Origin: Patiria miniata | Taxonomy: Eukaryota > Echinodermata > Asteroidea > Valvatida > Asterinidae | Direction: 5' to 3' | Assembly (NCBI RefSeq): GCF_015706575.1 | Contig: NW_024037072.1 | Location: 26,785,162 to 26,849,161, forward strand | DNA length: 64,000 nt | Shown here: positions 1 to 10,900 of the stretch, piece after piece | Position numbering within the stretch: position 1 is the stretch's first letter | Layout: each line of letters starts with the position of its first letter | Program-made: the position numbers and the translations under genes | Notes under the pieces: model-generated | What the model was told of the DNA's origin: nothing | Seen by the model: only the letters and a program-made list of their open reading frames with translations | Databases searched by the model: none

Positions 1-78
1 ACAACCAATCTGCGATCCACAGTTTTGTCATTCCAACAAACCAAACACACATCTATACCATTGCGTTTATGATTACAG

Positions 79-153
79 GCGGGGCAGAAAACAAACTCTA
101 GGAGGTTATATTGTCAACTGAAGGTCAAGTCACAACCATGGAAGCAATGCCAG
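79..153 (+). CDS. penultimate exon of the left-edge gene
   Basis: Open phase 0 exon of 75 bp between a polypyrimidine-poor but valid acceptor (GATTACAG) and a GTAAAC donor. It encodes 25 residues rich in Lys, Arg, Gln and Cys. Confidence 0.55.
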
Positions 154-746
154 GTAAACAAGACTCTGGAATGGAGCCAGAGAAAGAAGAAAAGAAAAAA
201 GTAAACCATCCGTCATCCCAAAAATGAAGTCAGGTGGATGAGCAAATTTACCGAGCCACCTGAAGCCAATACTCGACCATTTTTTTTTATAAAAGAGAGA
301 GAGAAAAAAAAGGCCAGGGAAGAAAGAACTCCTAGACCTGTTTACCGACAAAATAAATTTAGTGGCGATACGTGATTGTGCTTATATCTTCCTCCCCAAA
401 ACCTGACCTGCAGCCCGTATCGTGCGTGTTCCCTCAATGACCAAGGCCAAATTCCACAGCATGAAGCTCAGCTAAGGTCAAAGTGGCAAATGAACAAATA
501 AAAACCCTGTATGAGAAATGAGAATTCAAAAAAATAGACAAATACTGATTCAAAAAAAAATAAAAAGGTTTCCCTGCCAGCTTTTGGTGACCTGACAAAC
601 AGTTGAGCACTAAACTTCGGCACGTATGCAAACAACATTCTGTGGAGTTGAAGCATGAGTATGAGAGGAAGCGGATCGCAAATAAAGATGGGTTCGGCTC
701 AGCGCTTGCAGAAAAGACCAAGGCTCATCATGCCTACAAACTCTAA
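79..746 (+). CDS. 3' end of an unrecognised protein-coding gene (last two exons, partial)
   Basis: Two exons can be read on the plus strand. The first (79-153) follows a TTACAG acceptor and ends at a GTAAAC donor. It is 25 whole codons (AGQKTNSRR..., ending WKQCQ). The second (603-746) follows an ACAAACAG acceptor in the same phase 0 and reads 47 codons to a TAA, ending HHAYKL. The joined peptide is basic and charged, with several Cys and His residues (LYCQ, QPWKQC, HVCKQH) and an ELKHEYERKR helix. I do not recognise the family. The Cys/His spacing faintly recalls a zinc-binding C-terminus, but that is not established. The gene enters from beyond the left edge and is convergent with MIPOL1. 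It is not FoxA, whose C-terminus is different. Phase agreement and codon-like composition support real exons. Confidence 0.6.
603..746 (+). CDS. terminal exon of the left-edge gene
   Basis: The frame continues from the previous exon without a phase shift and ends at TAA 744-746. No donor GT interrupts the frame before the stop, so this looks like the true last exon. The 3' UTR must lie in the following repeat-poor kilobase. Confidence 0.6.
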   Translation: MSTKLRHVCKQHSVELKHEYERKRIANKDGFGSALAEKTKAHHAYKL

Positions 747-3450
747 AACCATCATTTTGGAGTTTTTTTCCCCTTGTTTGTTTGTCTGACTCTGCCATGA
801 ATTTTGACACCTGAAGTAGACTGACAGTAAACACATAATTAATGCGGCTGTTTTGCGATAGGGAAACTGAACTGTGAAGTGTGCATGTGCAAAGGTCAAA
901 GATACAGCCGTGTTTTTTTTTTTTCAATTTTATTTTAAAACAGGGTAAGGATGAGAAGTGTTGAGATGACCTGTACAAAGCTCTGATCCACTGTACTTGT
1001 TGAATAATGAGATGTTAAATAACAAGGTCATGTATGTACAAGGACAAGGTTAATGCAAATACGGTACTTGCTTCAATCTTCTTTTCAAATGTAAACGTTT
1101 ATCAAACAACAAAGTTTTATAACAAACAGTTTTGACTCTTTTTCCCCGTCGATTCAGGGGGATGGGGGGGGGGGGGGGAAAATACAATTTGGCCAACAAT
1201 CAAATATTAACAGAATTGCTTTGAGAGCTAACCTTTCATGAAATATAAATGTGGTAATCAAAGAAAGTGCTTCCCATCAATACAACAAGAAAAGTAAAGG
1301 TACCGGTATGCTACATAATTTATTGATTTTTCTATTTTTGAGAGTAAAATCACGAGCTTTCCACTGAAACGCTGCCAAAAATCAGCTAATGACAAGTGGC
1401 AGATTAAGTTGAGTTTAGAACACCCCTCCCCCATTTCTCTAGTAAAAATGTGTGCACATCAAACTTGTGCATGGCATATAATGAAAGATACCAGAATATA
1501 CTAAAACAGCTTTATTTCCATTATATCTTTAAATTTGTTTTCGTTAATTAAAGATTCGTTCCCCGTGCTACTCTGTACTTTCACCTCAAAAAATAGAGTT
1601 TTTTTAATTGCCATTTTCCTAGCAGTATAAAAGTTATTCATTTTTTAATGAGACATTGAACAAAAAAAATCCACCGACATTTAGCTATTGAAATATTTAT
1701 TCACAAAATAATTATCGGCTGCCAAACAAAAATGTCGGCTCTTGCAGGGCAGATTTATTTGTGCGCAAAATGAAAGCCCTTTGACGGCAGGTTTCAAATG
1801 CCCCAAATCAACATAAAATAGGGTGTGTTTTTCTTTTATTAAAACAAAACAAGCAAATTGAAAATTCATGAGGTGAAAATTTCAATTTGTTTTAAGAGTA
1901 TGGGGTATGAAACTTCAAAAAGGTTTTCTATCACAATTTATCAGCAGGGGAAATCCATTATCAATCAAACTGATCAGCAGAGCAGACATATACTTTTTGT
2001 ACATGTATACACATGTACTTCAAGCTACTCAGACAGCACTGACTTGACACCGCAATCCATTTTTCACCAACATAAAACAGACAGTTTTGAAATAAAAAAG
2101 ATAATATTATAATAAATGGCTCATTAATGTTGTCCATCATGTGCACATTTTGCTATCTGCTCCTTCCCTGACATTCCGCTATCTCGGTTGAAGCATCAAG
2201 GTTGGACAAATTCACATTTTCCCATCCAAATCATCTCCATCTTGTCACAAAACAAGACCATTTATCTTCAATTTATCTCTTTGACTCTTGACAAACTCAC
2301 ACCTTCCCACTTTCTGATGTCTGCACTTTGATAATCGGGTCCGTCCATCAAGTGTACTTTTGATGGTACTGTTTTGTGTTTTATTCCTGTTATTCACAAG
2401 GATATGTGCTACGTTTGTTATTCCACCCACCAAATTTTTGGGGTCTAAATTATTTTTCTTCATATTTTTTTCTACAGATTAAGAATAAAAAAAAATTACT
2501 AAAAACTTGATTGTATTTTCACTCCTTTAAATATGTTAAATGCCTCTTTATTTCCAAGAAACAGTGATTTTTTGTGTCCCTTACATTGGTTTGATAGTGT
2601 AGTTTTATTTCTTATACATGTAGGTCAGTATTTTGTAACAGAATTCAATGGTGTTTTAAAATTCCTGGTTTGCCTCAATCACCTTTCTCTCTGCCAAGAG
2701 TCCACCTTCAACCTAGAATGATAAAATCTGCACTGCAAGACATACAAGGCTGTGACCTTTTTAAACCTACAAGAAAACATTACTGTGCTAAATGTTTGAA
2801 CAAAATCTTGACTTGCCATTTGTATTAAGATTCCTAAATTTATTAATTTGAACAAAACAAACTTGACGAATCTGTCATTTTTTGGTTAAGAGGGATAAAG
2901 CCCCTCAAAGCTTAATATTACTTTTTTTTATTTTTTATTTTTATATGTTTGTCATCACTGGACAAATAAAGTAATTTAGTTTAAAATATACATGTAGCTA
3001 GCTTGCCTATAAAATGTACTGATTAACACTAACCGAACTCAACCCATCAAAGTTCAACAGCAGGTTTTGTTTAAATCTGTTGGGATGGGTACAGTACCCC
3101 TAAACAGATGGGTTTTTTTACATTGGGTTTGGCATACCTTCAGAAACTAAGTCCAACAGTGTGTGTGTGCGATTTCCCATGTGGGTGTTGGAATTTGCCT
3201 GAATGGGTATGTTTTCTAGTAAATTATGCTGGGGAGTTAGGGTAAATGATGTTTTATTTGTGGTGTTGTTATCCACCACATACTCCAGAATTATGGGTTT
3301 AATTGTTTGGAAAAATCACAGCATTATTAGCGAATCTTGTTTCTCACTTCCCCGCGATTTCCCCGTTTCTCACTGTGATGCATTCAAGCACCTTTCCTAC
3401 TTCTGTTAAACCCCACCCTATTGTTCAGGTGTTGTATCCCTCACAAAACC
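747..3450. other. convergent 3' region without a recognised gene
   Basis: This stretch holds the 3' flanks of the two convergent genes, a G run at about 1157-1178, and one copy of the GTTATTCAC repeat family (about 1576-1870). Small ORFs on both strands have no coding look and no splice context. Confidence 0.5.
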
Positions 3451-3718
3451 TCAGGAAATTGAGCACCATTCAGTGGACTTCCTGTCTCCTTTCATAGGTG
3501 AACACTCTTTAAGGACTTGATTTGATCCTTTTCTTTGTGGTCCTCCAGTGTGTCTGGGACAGCATTGTGGTTTGATGTTTGCTTCTTCAAGTTGTTGTTG
3601 TGCGCTGGTGGTAACAGTGTCTTGAGGAGGGGACTTATCACATCCGCGATTACTTTTTAATTTTGTTTCTCTTTCTACAAGTTTGTTCATTTTTTTCCCA
3701 AGTTCTGGTTTTAGGTTT
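3451..3718 (-). CDS. candidate terminal coding exon, possibly of MIPOL1
   Basis: On the minus strand a good acceptor (CTTTCTCAATTCTAG, ending at 3719) is followed by an open frame to a stop at 3451. It begins NLKPELGKKMNKLVERE, a short amphipathic helix, and then runs into a polar Cys-containing tail. Human MIPOL1 ends in a coiled coil with a similar Lys/Leu/Val pattern, and this exon lies just downstream of the last certain MIPOL1 exon. The problem is phase: the exon needs two bases from the preceding exon, whereas exon 9 ends in phase 0. At least one more exon must therefore lie between, and I did not find it. It could instead belong to another minus-strand transcript or be chance. Confidence 0.35.
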
Positions 3719-4435
3719 CTAGAATTGAGAAAGAATCACCATTTCTCTTGCACAACCAGAATCATGCACCTACAAGCCATGAAATTTGTGCTTGTTACTT
3801 TGAAATGGAAAATCAAATTTCATATTTAAATATTTAAATTTAATGTACAGCAGTGATCCGGGAAAGATTGTTTCTGTTTGACAATTTTGCTTGGCAATCT
3901 CTCTTTCCTTCAAAGGTACACAGTGCCAGATAGAGAAAATTGCTTTCTTAACAGGAATTAACAAAGTAAGCTTTGGAAATTGTTTTTATGGATACCCTGG
4001 GTTTTTTTAAATTGTGAAGCCCAAGAAAATAAAGCAAAAATTCATCCAGAAAGAGTGCAATGCAAAGACATTGGACAACCATGCATTTACATTGTGCACC
4101 TTGGTAGTCTTCATCGACTAACATACATGTACACTGTACAACATTTGCTTTTGCTGTAATTTTCAGAAAAGGACGGATTTGGGGATAGTATTTTATAGCA
4201 AATTGTTACACTGACCTGTTGAAAGTTTTGTGTTCATAGATGCTGGAAAAAAACCCCAAAACTGCTGTTCTTGTAGTCTGGTTCCCTTCCCCACATCGGA
4301 AAACTGTCAAGTCAGGGAATGGGACTAGCTTTCTTGCACCCTTTCACGGATGTATAACCAATTGCTAACAAAATGTGGACTAACTAAATTTAGTAAAAGG
4401 GGGCAGTATCTCAAAAAAAGTCAGTTTTTTTCTAA

Positions 4436-4455
4436 CGATGGTCGGCCGACCATCG
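4436..4455. repeat. perfect 20-bp palindrome
   Basis: CGATGGTCGGCCGACCATCG reads the same on both strands. It sits in the presumed MIPOL1 intron 9, about 70 bp from a hAT-like MITE. Confidence 0.8.
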
Positions 4456-4522
4456 ATGAAGTACGTGTATATAAGCAGGAAATGGCTGCCACAAGACAAA
4501 AACAGAATGAGACAGCAAGAAG

Positions 4523-4801
4523 CAGTGGTGCACCCAGGATTTTTCAGAAAATGTTGCCCAACATTTCTGGCGGCAGAAAAAAATTGGGGTTTTTACCAGG
4601 GGCGGACTATTTTACACCCTTACACTTACACCCCTATTATACTGCTCGAAAATAGGCAACATATTCCTACATATCACCAAGGTCAAATCGTGGGACGAAA
4701 AAAAACCCAAATTACCAAAAAAAAAACCACCCAAATTGACGACCTCTTGGGGGGGGGGGGCTCAAGCCCCCTGAGCCCCCTCCCCCTTAAGTGCGCCACT
4801 G
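4523..4801. mobile_element. hAT-like MITE (279 bp) with 8-bp target duplication
   Basis: The element starts CAGTGGTGCACCCAGG and ends TTAAGTGCGCCACTG, so its ends are inverted. It is flanked by the direct repeat GCAAGAAG (4515-4522 and 4802-4809). An 8-bp duplication and CAGTGGYG-type ends fit non-autonomous hAT elements. The right duplication ends only 23 bp from the MIPOL1 exon 9 splice donor. Confidence 0.85.
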
Positions 4802-4832
4802 GCAAGAAGAAGACAAGGATACTTATAATTAC

Positions 4833-4919
4833 CCTTAGGCTCTGTTCGTTATTATTCAGAGCGGTCAGCCCTCCAGCGGTCCGTCTCAGCTCAATTGCCT
4901 CCCTCTCAAGTTTCTTACA
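4833..4919 (-). CDS. MIPOL1: MIPOL1 exon 9
   Basis: The 29 codons start CKKLEREAIELRRTAGG and end NNNEQSLR. This follows directly on DAALAK of exon 8, as the CKRLE block does in the human protein. Acceptor TGACAG, donor GTAATT. Exons 8 and 9 are separated by a 7.7-kb intron. Confidence 0.85.
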
Positions 4920-7900
4920 CTGTCATAAAAAAAATATTTAAAAAATAAGAAAAACAAATTATACAAACTTGATAAAAACACAAGTAAGTGAATATTAACA
5001 AAGGCTCAATATTATCATTATATTTTTTTATGCTGGTTATTACTCTATCATGTGGGCATAGTTCTAACGGCCTAAATTAAATAGAAAGAGAAAAAAAATG
5101 TTTTGTGTGGTACGGGTTTCTGATAGAAGAAAAAAAAAAACTGTCCAAATATTTGCTCTGAGAGCCATCTGCAGCAGTGAAGGACAATGGCAGCGATGAA
5201 TGGCAGAGTGGATGGGACACACAGGTGTGGGACACAGATGGAGTTGAAAGGCGGAGTGGGCGCCTTGGGAAACTAGTCAAATACCGACTAGCGAGGTGTG
5301 TGGGGGGGACAGGGGAGGGCGCCAGATAGCTTTACTGGTGGTAGGGGTGTGTACCGGTATAATGGACAACAGAAACAGATGTTTGATGCTGGGAGAAACA
5401 AAAAATATGAAACTGAGGATTAAACATTACAATGTATCCCAATGTGGCATGTTTCACTTCAGCTGTTATAAGGTTTTTGTATGTTCTTTTGGACATCTGT
5501 AGATATTTTCAACAAAGAAATCTTGTTGGTGAACATGTACATTTGGCACAACACAATCCTCCTGTAATGTGCATTGTATCCTTACTAACTTCAGAAGAAA
5601 AAAAATCAGATACATGTTCAATGAGTACATGTATGCATGTGAACATGCTTGAATTAATTTCACACAATTTTAAATAAAAAAACAAAACCAGACATGAACA
5701 ATTATTTTCAAGAAACCTCCAGTGACTGCTCAACAGGTTTGGACATTCTACCAAAACTCCTAAATGCGAACAATGCAGATAAACTTTTGGAAGAGAAAAA
5801 TTAACACTGCACAGTTCAAAAAAGAAAAACCAATTCAGACTACAAAAGAGTTAACAGTGTACCAAAAGAGAGAAAGTCTGCTAGCTAGAACCGATAGTTC
5901 GTTTTTAATTCGGCGAAGCTGTGAATGGATGCAAGCGTTGACATGACACACACGTGCGTGGCAATTGCTATATTCTGTCAGTTCAGTGCATGACATTGTG
6001 CAGCTGCAATCGACTGAAAGAGAACGTGTCCCGGATGCTAAATTTCGGGCGCAATTCAAAACATGATTCGGTATGTTCATAGAATATTGTTCCTAGAGTT
6101 CCTAGAATATTGGTTCTCAGAATACATCATTCACTGAGCTAAAACTTCACCAGGTTAGTTGTTAAGCATCCTTCTTTACATTTTGAGCACTTTTGTTTCT
6201 TCAAACGAAGAAAATGCACAAATTACAAATGATATACATGTACTCTACCTTTAAAAGTTTCCAATAAATAATATCTCCTCCAAGTGGTGAAAAGCTATGT
6301 ACAATGCAACATGGTTTCTAAAATTCCCCCATTTATTAATAAGGGTTAACCTGTAAATATTTCACAACCTTTTTTTTCCCTTGTCAGATTCAGGTCCTGT
6401 GAAATTGTGGTCTTTTTAACCAATCCCAATGTCTTTCACACATCCAATGTCCTGAATTTCAATCCACAATTGTTACTGTTGACATGTTTTGAGATACATC
6501 AGGATTCAGGACATGACTGCAACTACTGCACAGTCCATAAAGCAAAAGTATAATTGCAAAATCTTTTTTTCCCTTCCTTTCTTTTCTTTTAAATTTGCTA
6601 AGGTTGTACAGAATTCCCACAATTACAGGATTACTTATCAACTTGTTGTAGACATCTGGTGGACAACTAACGGCCCATACAAAAAAAGCTGACGTCATTT
6701 TACTGATGTACATTGCACATTTTCATGCACATGTTCTGCCACAGGAATTCAATAAAACAAGATAAGCCAAGGCCCATCCAGTTAATGTTGAAACAAAATC
6801 CATAAAAGGAGGGCTGCATCAAGTGTTGAATAACACATGACTCATGTCATGTGTACATGTTCATTCTTGTACATTTTGTCAATTGATGAAACGAATCTAT
6901 AGATGTGTTCACCTTACTATTTTCAAGTTTCACCTAAAAAATTAGCTGGTTTTTTTAATTGCTATTTTTCTAGAAATATATTCACGTCTGAATGAGACAT
7001 CAAATGAAAAAAATCCAGACATTTAGTTTTTTTCTTCACAAAAGAATCCAATTATTGGTAGCAATCTTGACAATAATCATCTTTGCACAATGTATTTCAA
7101 ACTTTAAATGGCCATAACACCTGATCTGCAAAGTACATGCAACAGTGGCTCTGCTCTTCCTACCTACCTATGGTATATTGTGCAGTATGTAAATCATGCA
7201 AACTACTAAAACAATCCCAGTGTATTCTAAAGTATAAGAGAGTTTTAAGGAAATAGCATTTGTGTTCTTAAATTTCCCAACATTTTCCCAAGTTATCGTT
7301 CCTTGCCTTTGAATTCCAAAAAGATCCATATTGCCTACCCCCCCCCAAAGAAATATTATCGTCTATGGTCTATTCTTATAAATTCTTAAAAGGTTCCATT
7401 TTTGTATTTTTAATACTTTTCTGAAAAAAATTGAATTTGAAAAGATTAGAACCTCCCGAAACAAATTTACATGTACTGTTTTGATGAACGGCTGCTATTA
7501 GTATATATCGGAAAGAGTGCGCGTACATATGTAGACATTTACTTGACCCAAGATAATGTGCGCTTAACAGTGCTTGTTTCAACAATGTACATATATTTAC
7601 AGTATTTCAATATCAAACACATTTATTCCTTGAACATACATGTACAGTACATGTGTACTAAAGTTCATCTTCCATGTTGTATTATTTAGCAAGTAAAGAC
7701 CCAACGACTCAAAAGTCAATTTGATGTTTTGCTGTTTATATTGGTTCAACACTTGGGAGATAAGCAGTAAGTGCTGTTGAAAATTTACTGAAGGTAGACG
7801 ACCACCTAGACTGGGCAAATTGACTATCTTGACAATGGACAAACTCAGCATTTGCCACCATTACTACGCAATTACTGAGGAATTAAAGAACACGGATCAG

Positions 7901-10900
7901 GATGTGTGGAGCATCCTGTAAATGTTTGTAAAACCCCATCCTGCAAAAACACTGATAACAAAAGAACAGCAACTGCTTTTAGGGGTATGCATTGGAACCG
8001 GGTACCCGACCGCTGATGTCAGGAACCAGTTCCAGATTATGGGATTGGGTACCCGTAACCAACTTTACAAATTACTTAGTGAATTCTAAGACAATGAAAA
8101 AGAAAGGTTTTGAATGCCATTTGTGGGGAATTCCTCAAAATGAAAACCACGCTACATGGAAAACCAAAACAGATTTCATGTTTATTTGCATTTTTAACCC
8201 TAACTCCCTAAGCATTTTTGCTAGGATGTAACCTCAATCCTGCAAAATCCACCAACTGCCTCCACGTAAAAATTGCACACAGCCTCAATCCTCCAAAATT
8301 CACCATTATTTCTTGAATGTGGTCCTTGGAGGGGTGACCACTGCCTCAATCCTGCAAAATTCTCCAGCAATCACTGTCAATATGTTGAGGCAAAGCCAGT
8401 GACATCCTAGAGCAGAGCGGAGGATTTCAAGTATAATACAGGCCTAAATTTATGCACAGCTGAGCATAACAACATAAGGTCCGACCTAAGACCTTGACAC
8501 AGTGCCTCTGAAAAAAATACTCAATCGTAAAATACTCAATCCTGCAAAATCCTCCATTTTGGGAAGAGGATTTTGGAGGATTTGGGAAGGTTAGGGTAAA
8601 TGTACGACGGATAAAACTCGCGAAAGTTGCAGTGTACACCGGCCGCAGTGCTATAAAGCCATTCAAAAACTTCCGGGATTTGAATTTTGAGACTGGGTTT
8701 CTTTTACGAGTACCCGGGTACCCGTGTTTTACACTTATAGGGTACCCGGTTCCCGTACTACCCGTTTATGCACACCACTAACTGCTTCATGGATTTTTTT
8801 TGTAACAATGTGCTTATGAAAATGGTTGACTTCAAGAAATGTAACCATTTACATGTACATCACTTCTAGAATAGATTGTGCATTTACACAATGGATGATC
8901 ACACATACCCCAGTACTTGTTCAGTAGTTGTGGGGACTACACACGAGTCATCCCATGGTACTATGGGGACCAAAGACGCTATGGGGACAGCACAAAGTCC
9001 CCATAACTCGGTCCTATTTGCCAAACATTAAACAAATTCCCATAATGCGGTGACGACCCGCCCACAACTACATGTACATGTAAATTTACATGAGAATGGA
9101 CTAATGACTATGTATGTATCCATGTATGTTCTGATTGGCCAAACAGTATTCTGATGTATGTTTTTCGCCCACATATGTCTGCTGATAAAGGTTTATTTCG
9201 TTTCTAGATTACCCAAATATTTGAATGCAAATAAATGCAACATGTTTACTCTTTTCAAGAATTACTTTGGGAAAATTTAGATTAAATTGGGGACAATTTG
9301 TATACCCCAGCATACTCAATTCCCCGCAAATTAATTGGTCATGAATTTCTGACAAATAAGAGTTTCATGGCCTAACATTTAACAATTCATTATTACACAC
9401 ATGTATTAAGGTTGTCAGGAATACATACTGTACATGTTACACGAATCCTAAATAATTCTTGGTTGATTGACATATATATTTTACATAAAACTTGTCAAGT
9501 TATTGGATCAGTGTTCTTAGTACCAAAAATCCAAAATTCAAAAAATTCAAAAATTACTTTCAAGTAAGAGCAATTTTTTTAATATTATCTCCACTGCAAC
9601 AATAAACCCATCTTTTGTGATAAGAGTTGTTTTCTTTGTTATTATAACATCTGCTTTCACACAATATATTCTTGTTTGTTTCACCATGTACAAACTGCAT
9701 GTACATGTATCTTCATCTGTCAATATTCCCTATTTCCCTGAATTGTTAGTTCTTTCTGGTACAGTTGTTAGTTTAAAATATCCTAATCCAAAATTGTGTT
9801 GATTCAAAAATTGGAAAAATAAATTAACTTTTATGACGCGGGCAAAGTTACCCTTCCAAACCAGATGTTGTCTTTTTTCCATTCCGTTGAAAAAACAAAA
9901 ACGGCCCAGGCAATTTATTATTCACAAATGAAAACCCACATTATAATTACTGGTAGGAACACACAGCTTCAACAATTATTGGGGCGCTAAAATTTACACA
10001 CCGTATTGATTGGGTACACATAGGCCCCACATGTCGGTGTGCCAACGGGTTAATGAATAACAGAGGGCCAAGGGAGGCTGCGGTGGAATACTGACTGGCT
10101 AAAATGTACCAAGAGAGGGCGCTGTGCATTCAGAGTGGTCAGAGCCACATGCGGATGAGTGTGGACCACTGATCTCTATATAAAGACTGGATAGCGGATA
10201 AAGAGCCGCACAATGAATGAATTTGACGCCATATTGGTGAGACTGGTGAGACCGGCTGGTGATCTACAAAGGACAAGTTGCTGTCTTTATAGACAGCATG
10301 ATTTCTTCTGTAACTTCGCGGTTCACTCGACTTATATTTTGGCCACTACCACTGACCAAGGTTGACAATCTTTCTAACGTCGCGGTTTTACTTTTTTAAT
10401 GCTGCAGTTCACTTTTTTGGCGTTTTGGAAATAATAATCTATACGGAAATGTGTCCTTTTTAGAACATCATTATGTGTACGTGACCAAAATGCGCATCAA
10501 CTGTTGATACAACGCGCGCTGTATAATACGAGTAAAACGTTCGTATTATACGCGGCAGTCTTCATGAGACCGGGGGCGAATTGGTCAATATGCAAAGTCT
10601 ACTGTGTGAGTGGTGTATGGATATCCGCTATCCAGTCTTTATATAGAGATCAGTGGTGTGGACATGCAATTGGAGAACCAAACTGATGCTTTCCACAGAC
10701 GTCATCTAAGATACATACTAGGAATTCGCTGGCCAGAAAGATATCAAATGAAGACCTGTACACCAAAACCAACCAAAAGCCGTGGAGTGTAAACATCAAA
10801 AACAGAAGATTGAGCTGGCTCGGTCATCTACTGCGTCTGCCACAAGACGCACCAGCAAAGATTGCTCATGACGAAACACAAAGAAAAGTGAAAAGACCGG

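Noticed and set aside
79..746. FoxA as the left-edge gene
   Set aside because: The C-terminal peptide lacks any forkhead or FoxA C-terminal motif, and the gene has an intron near its end.
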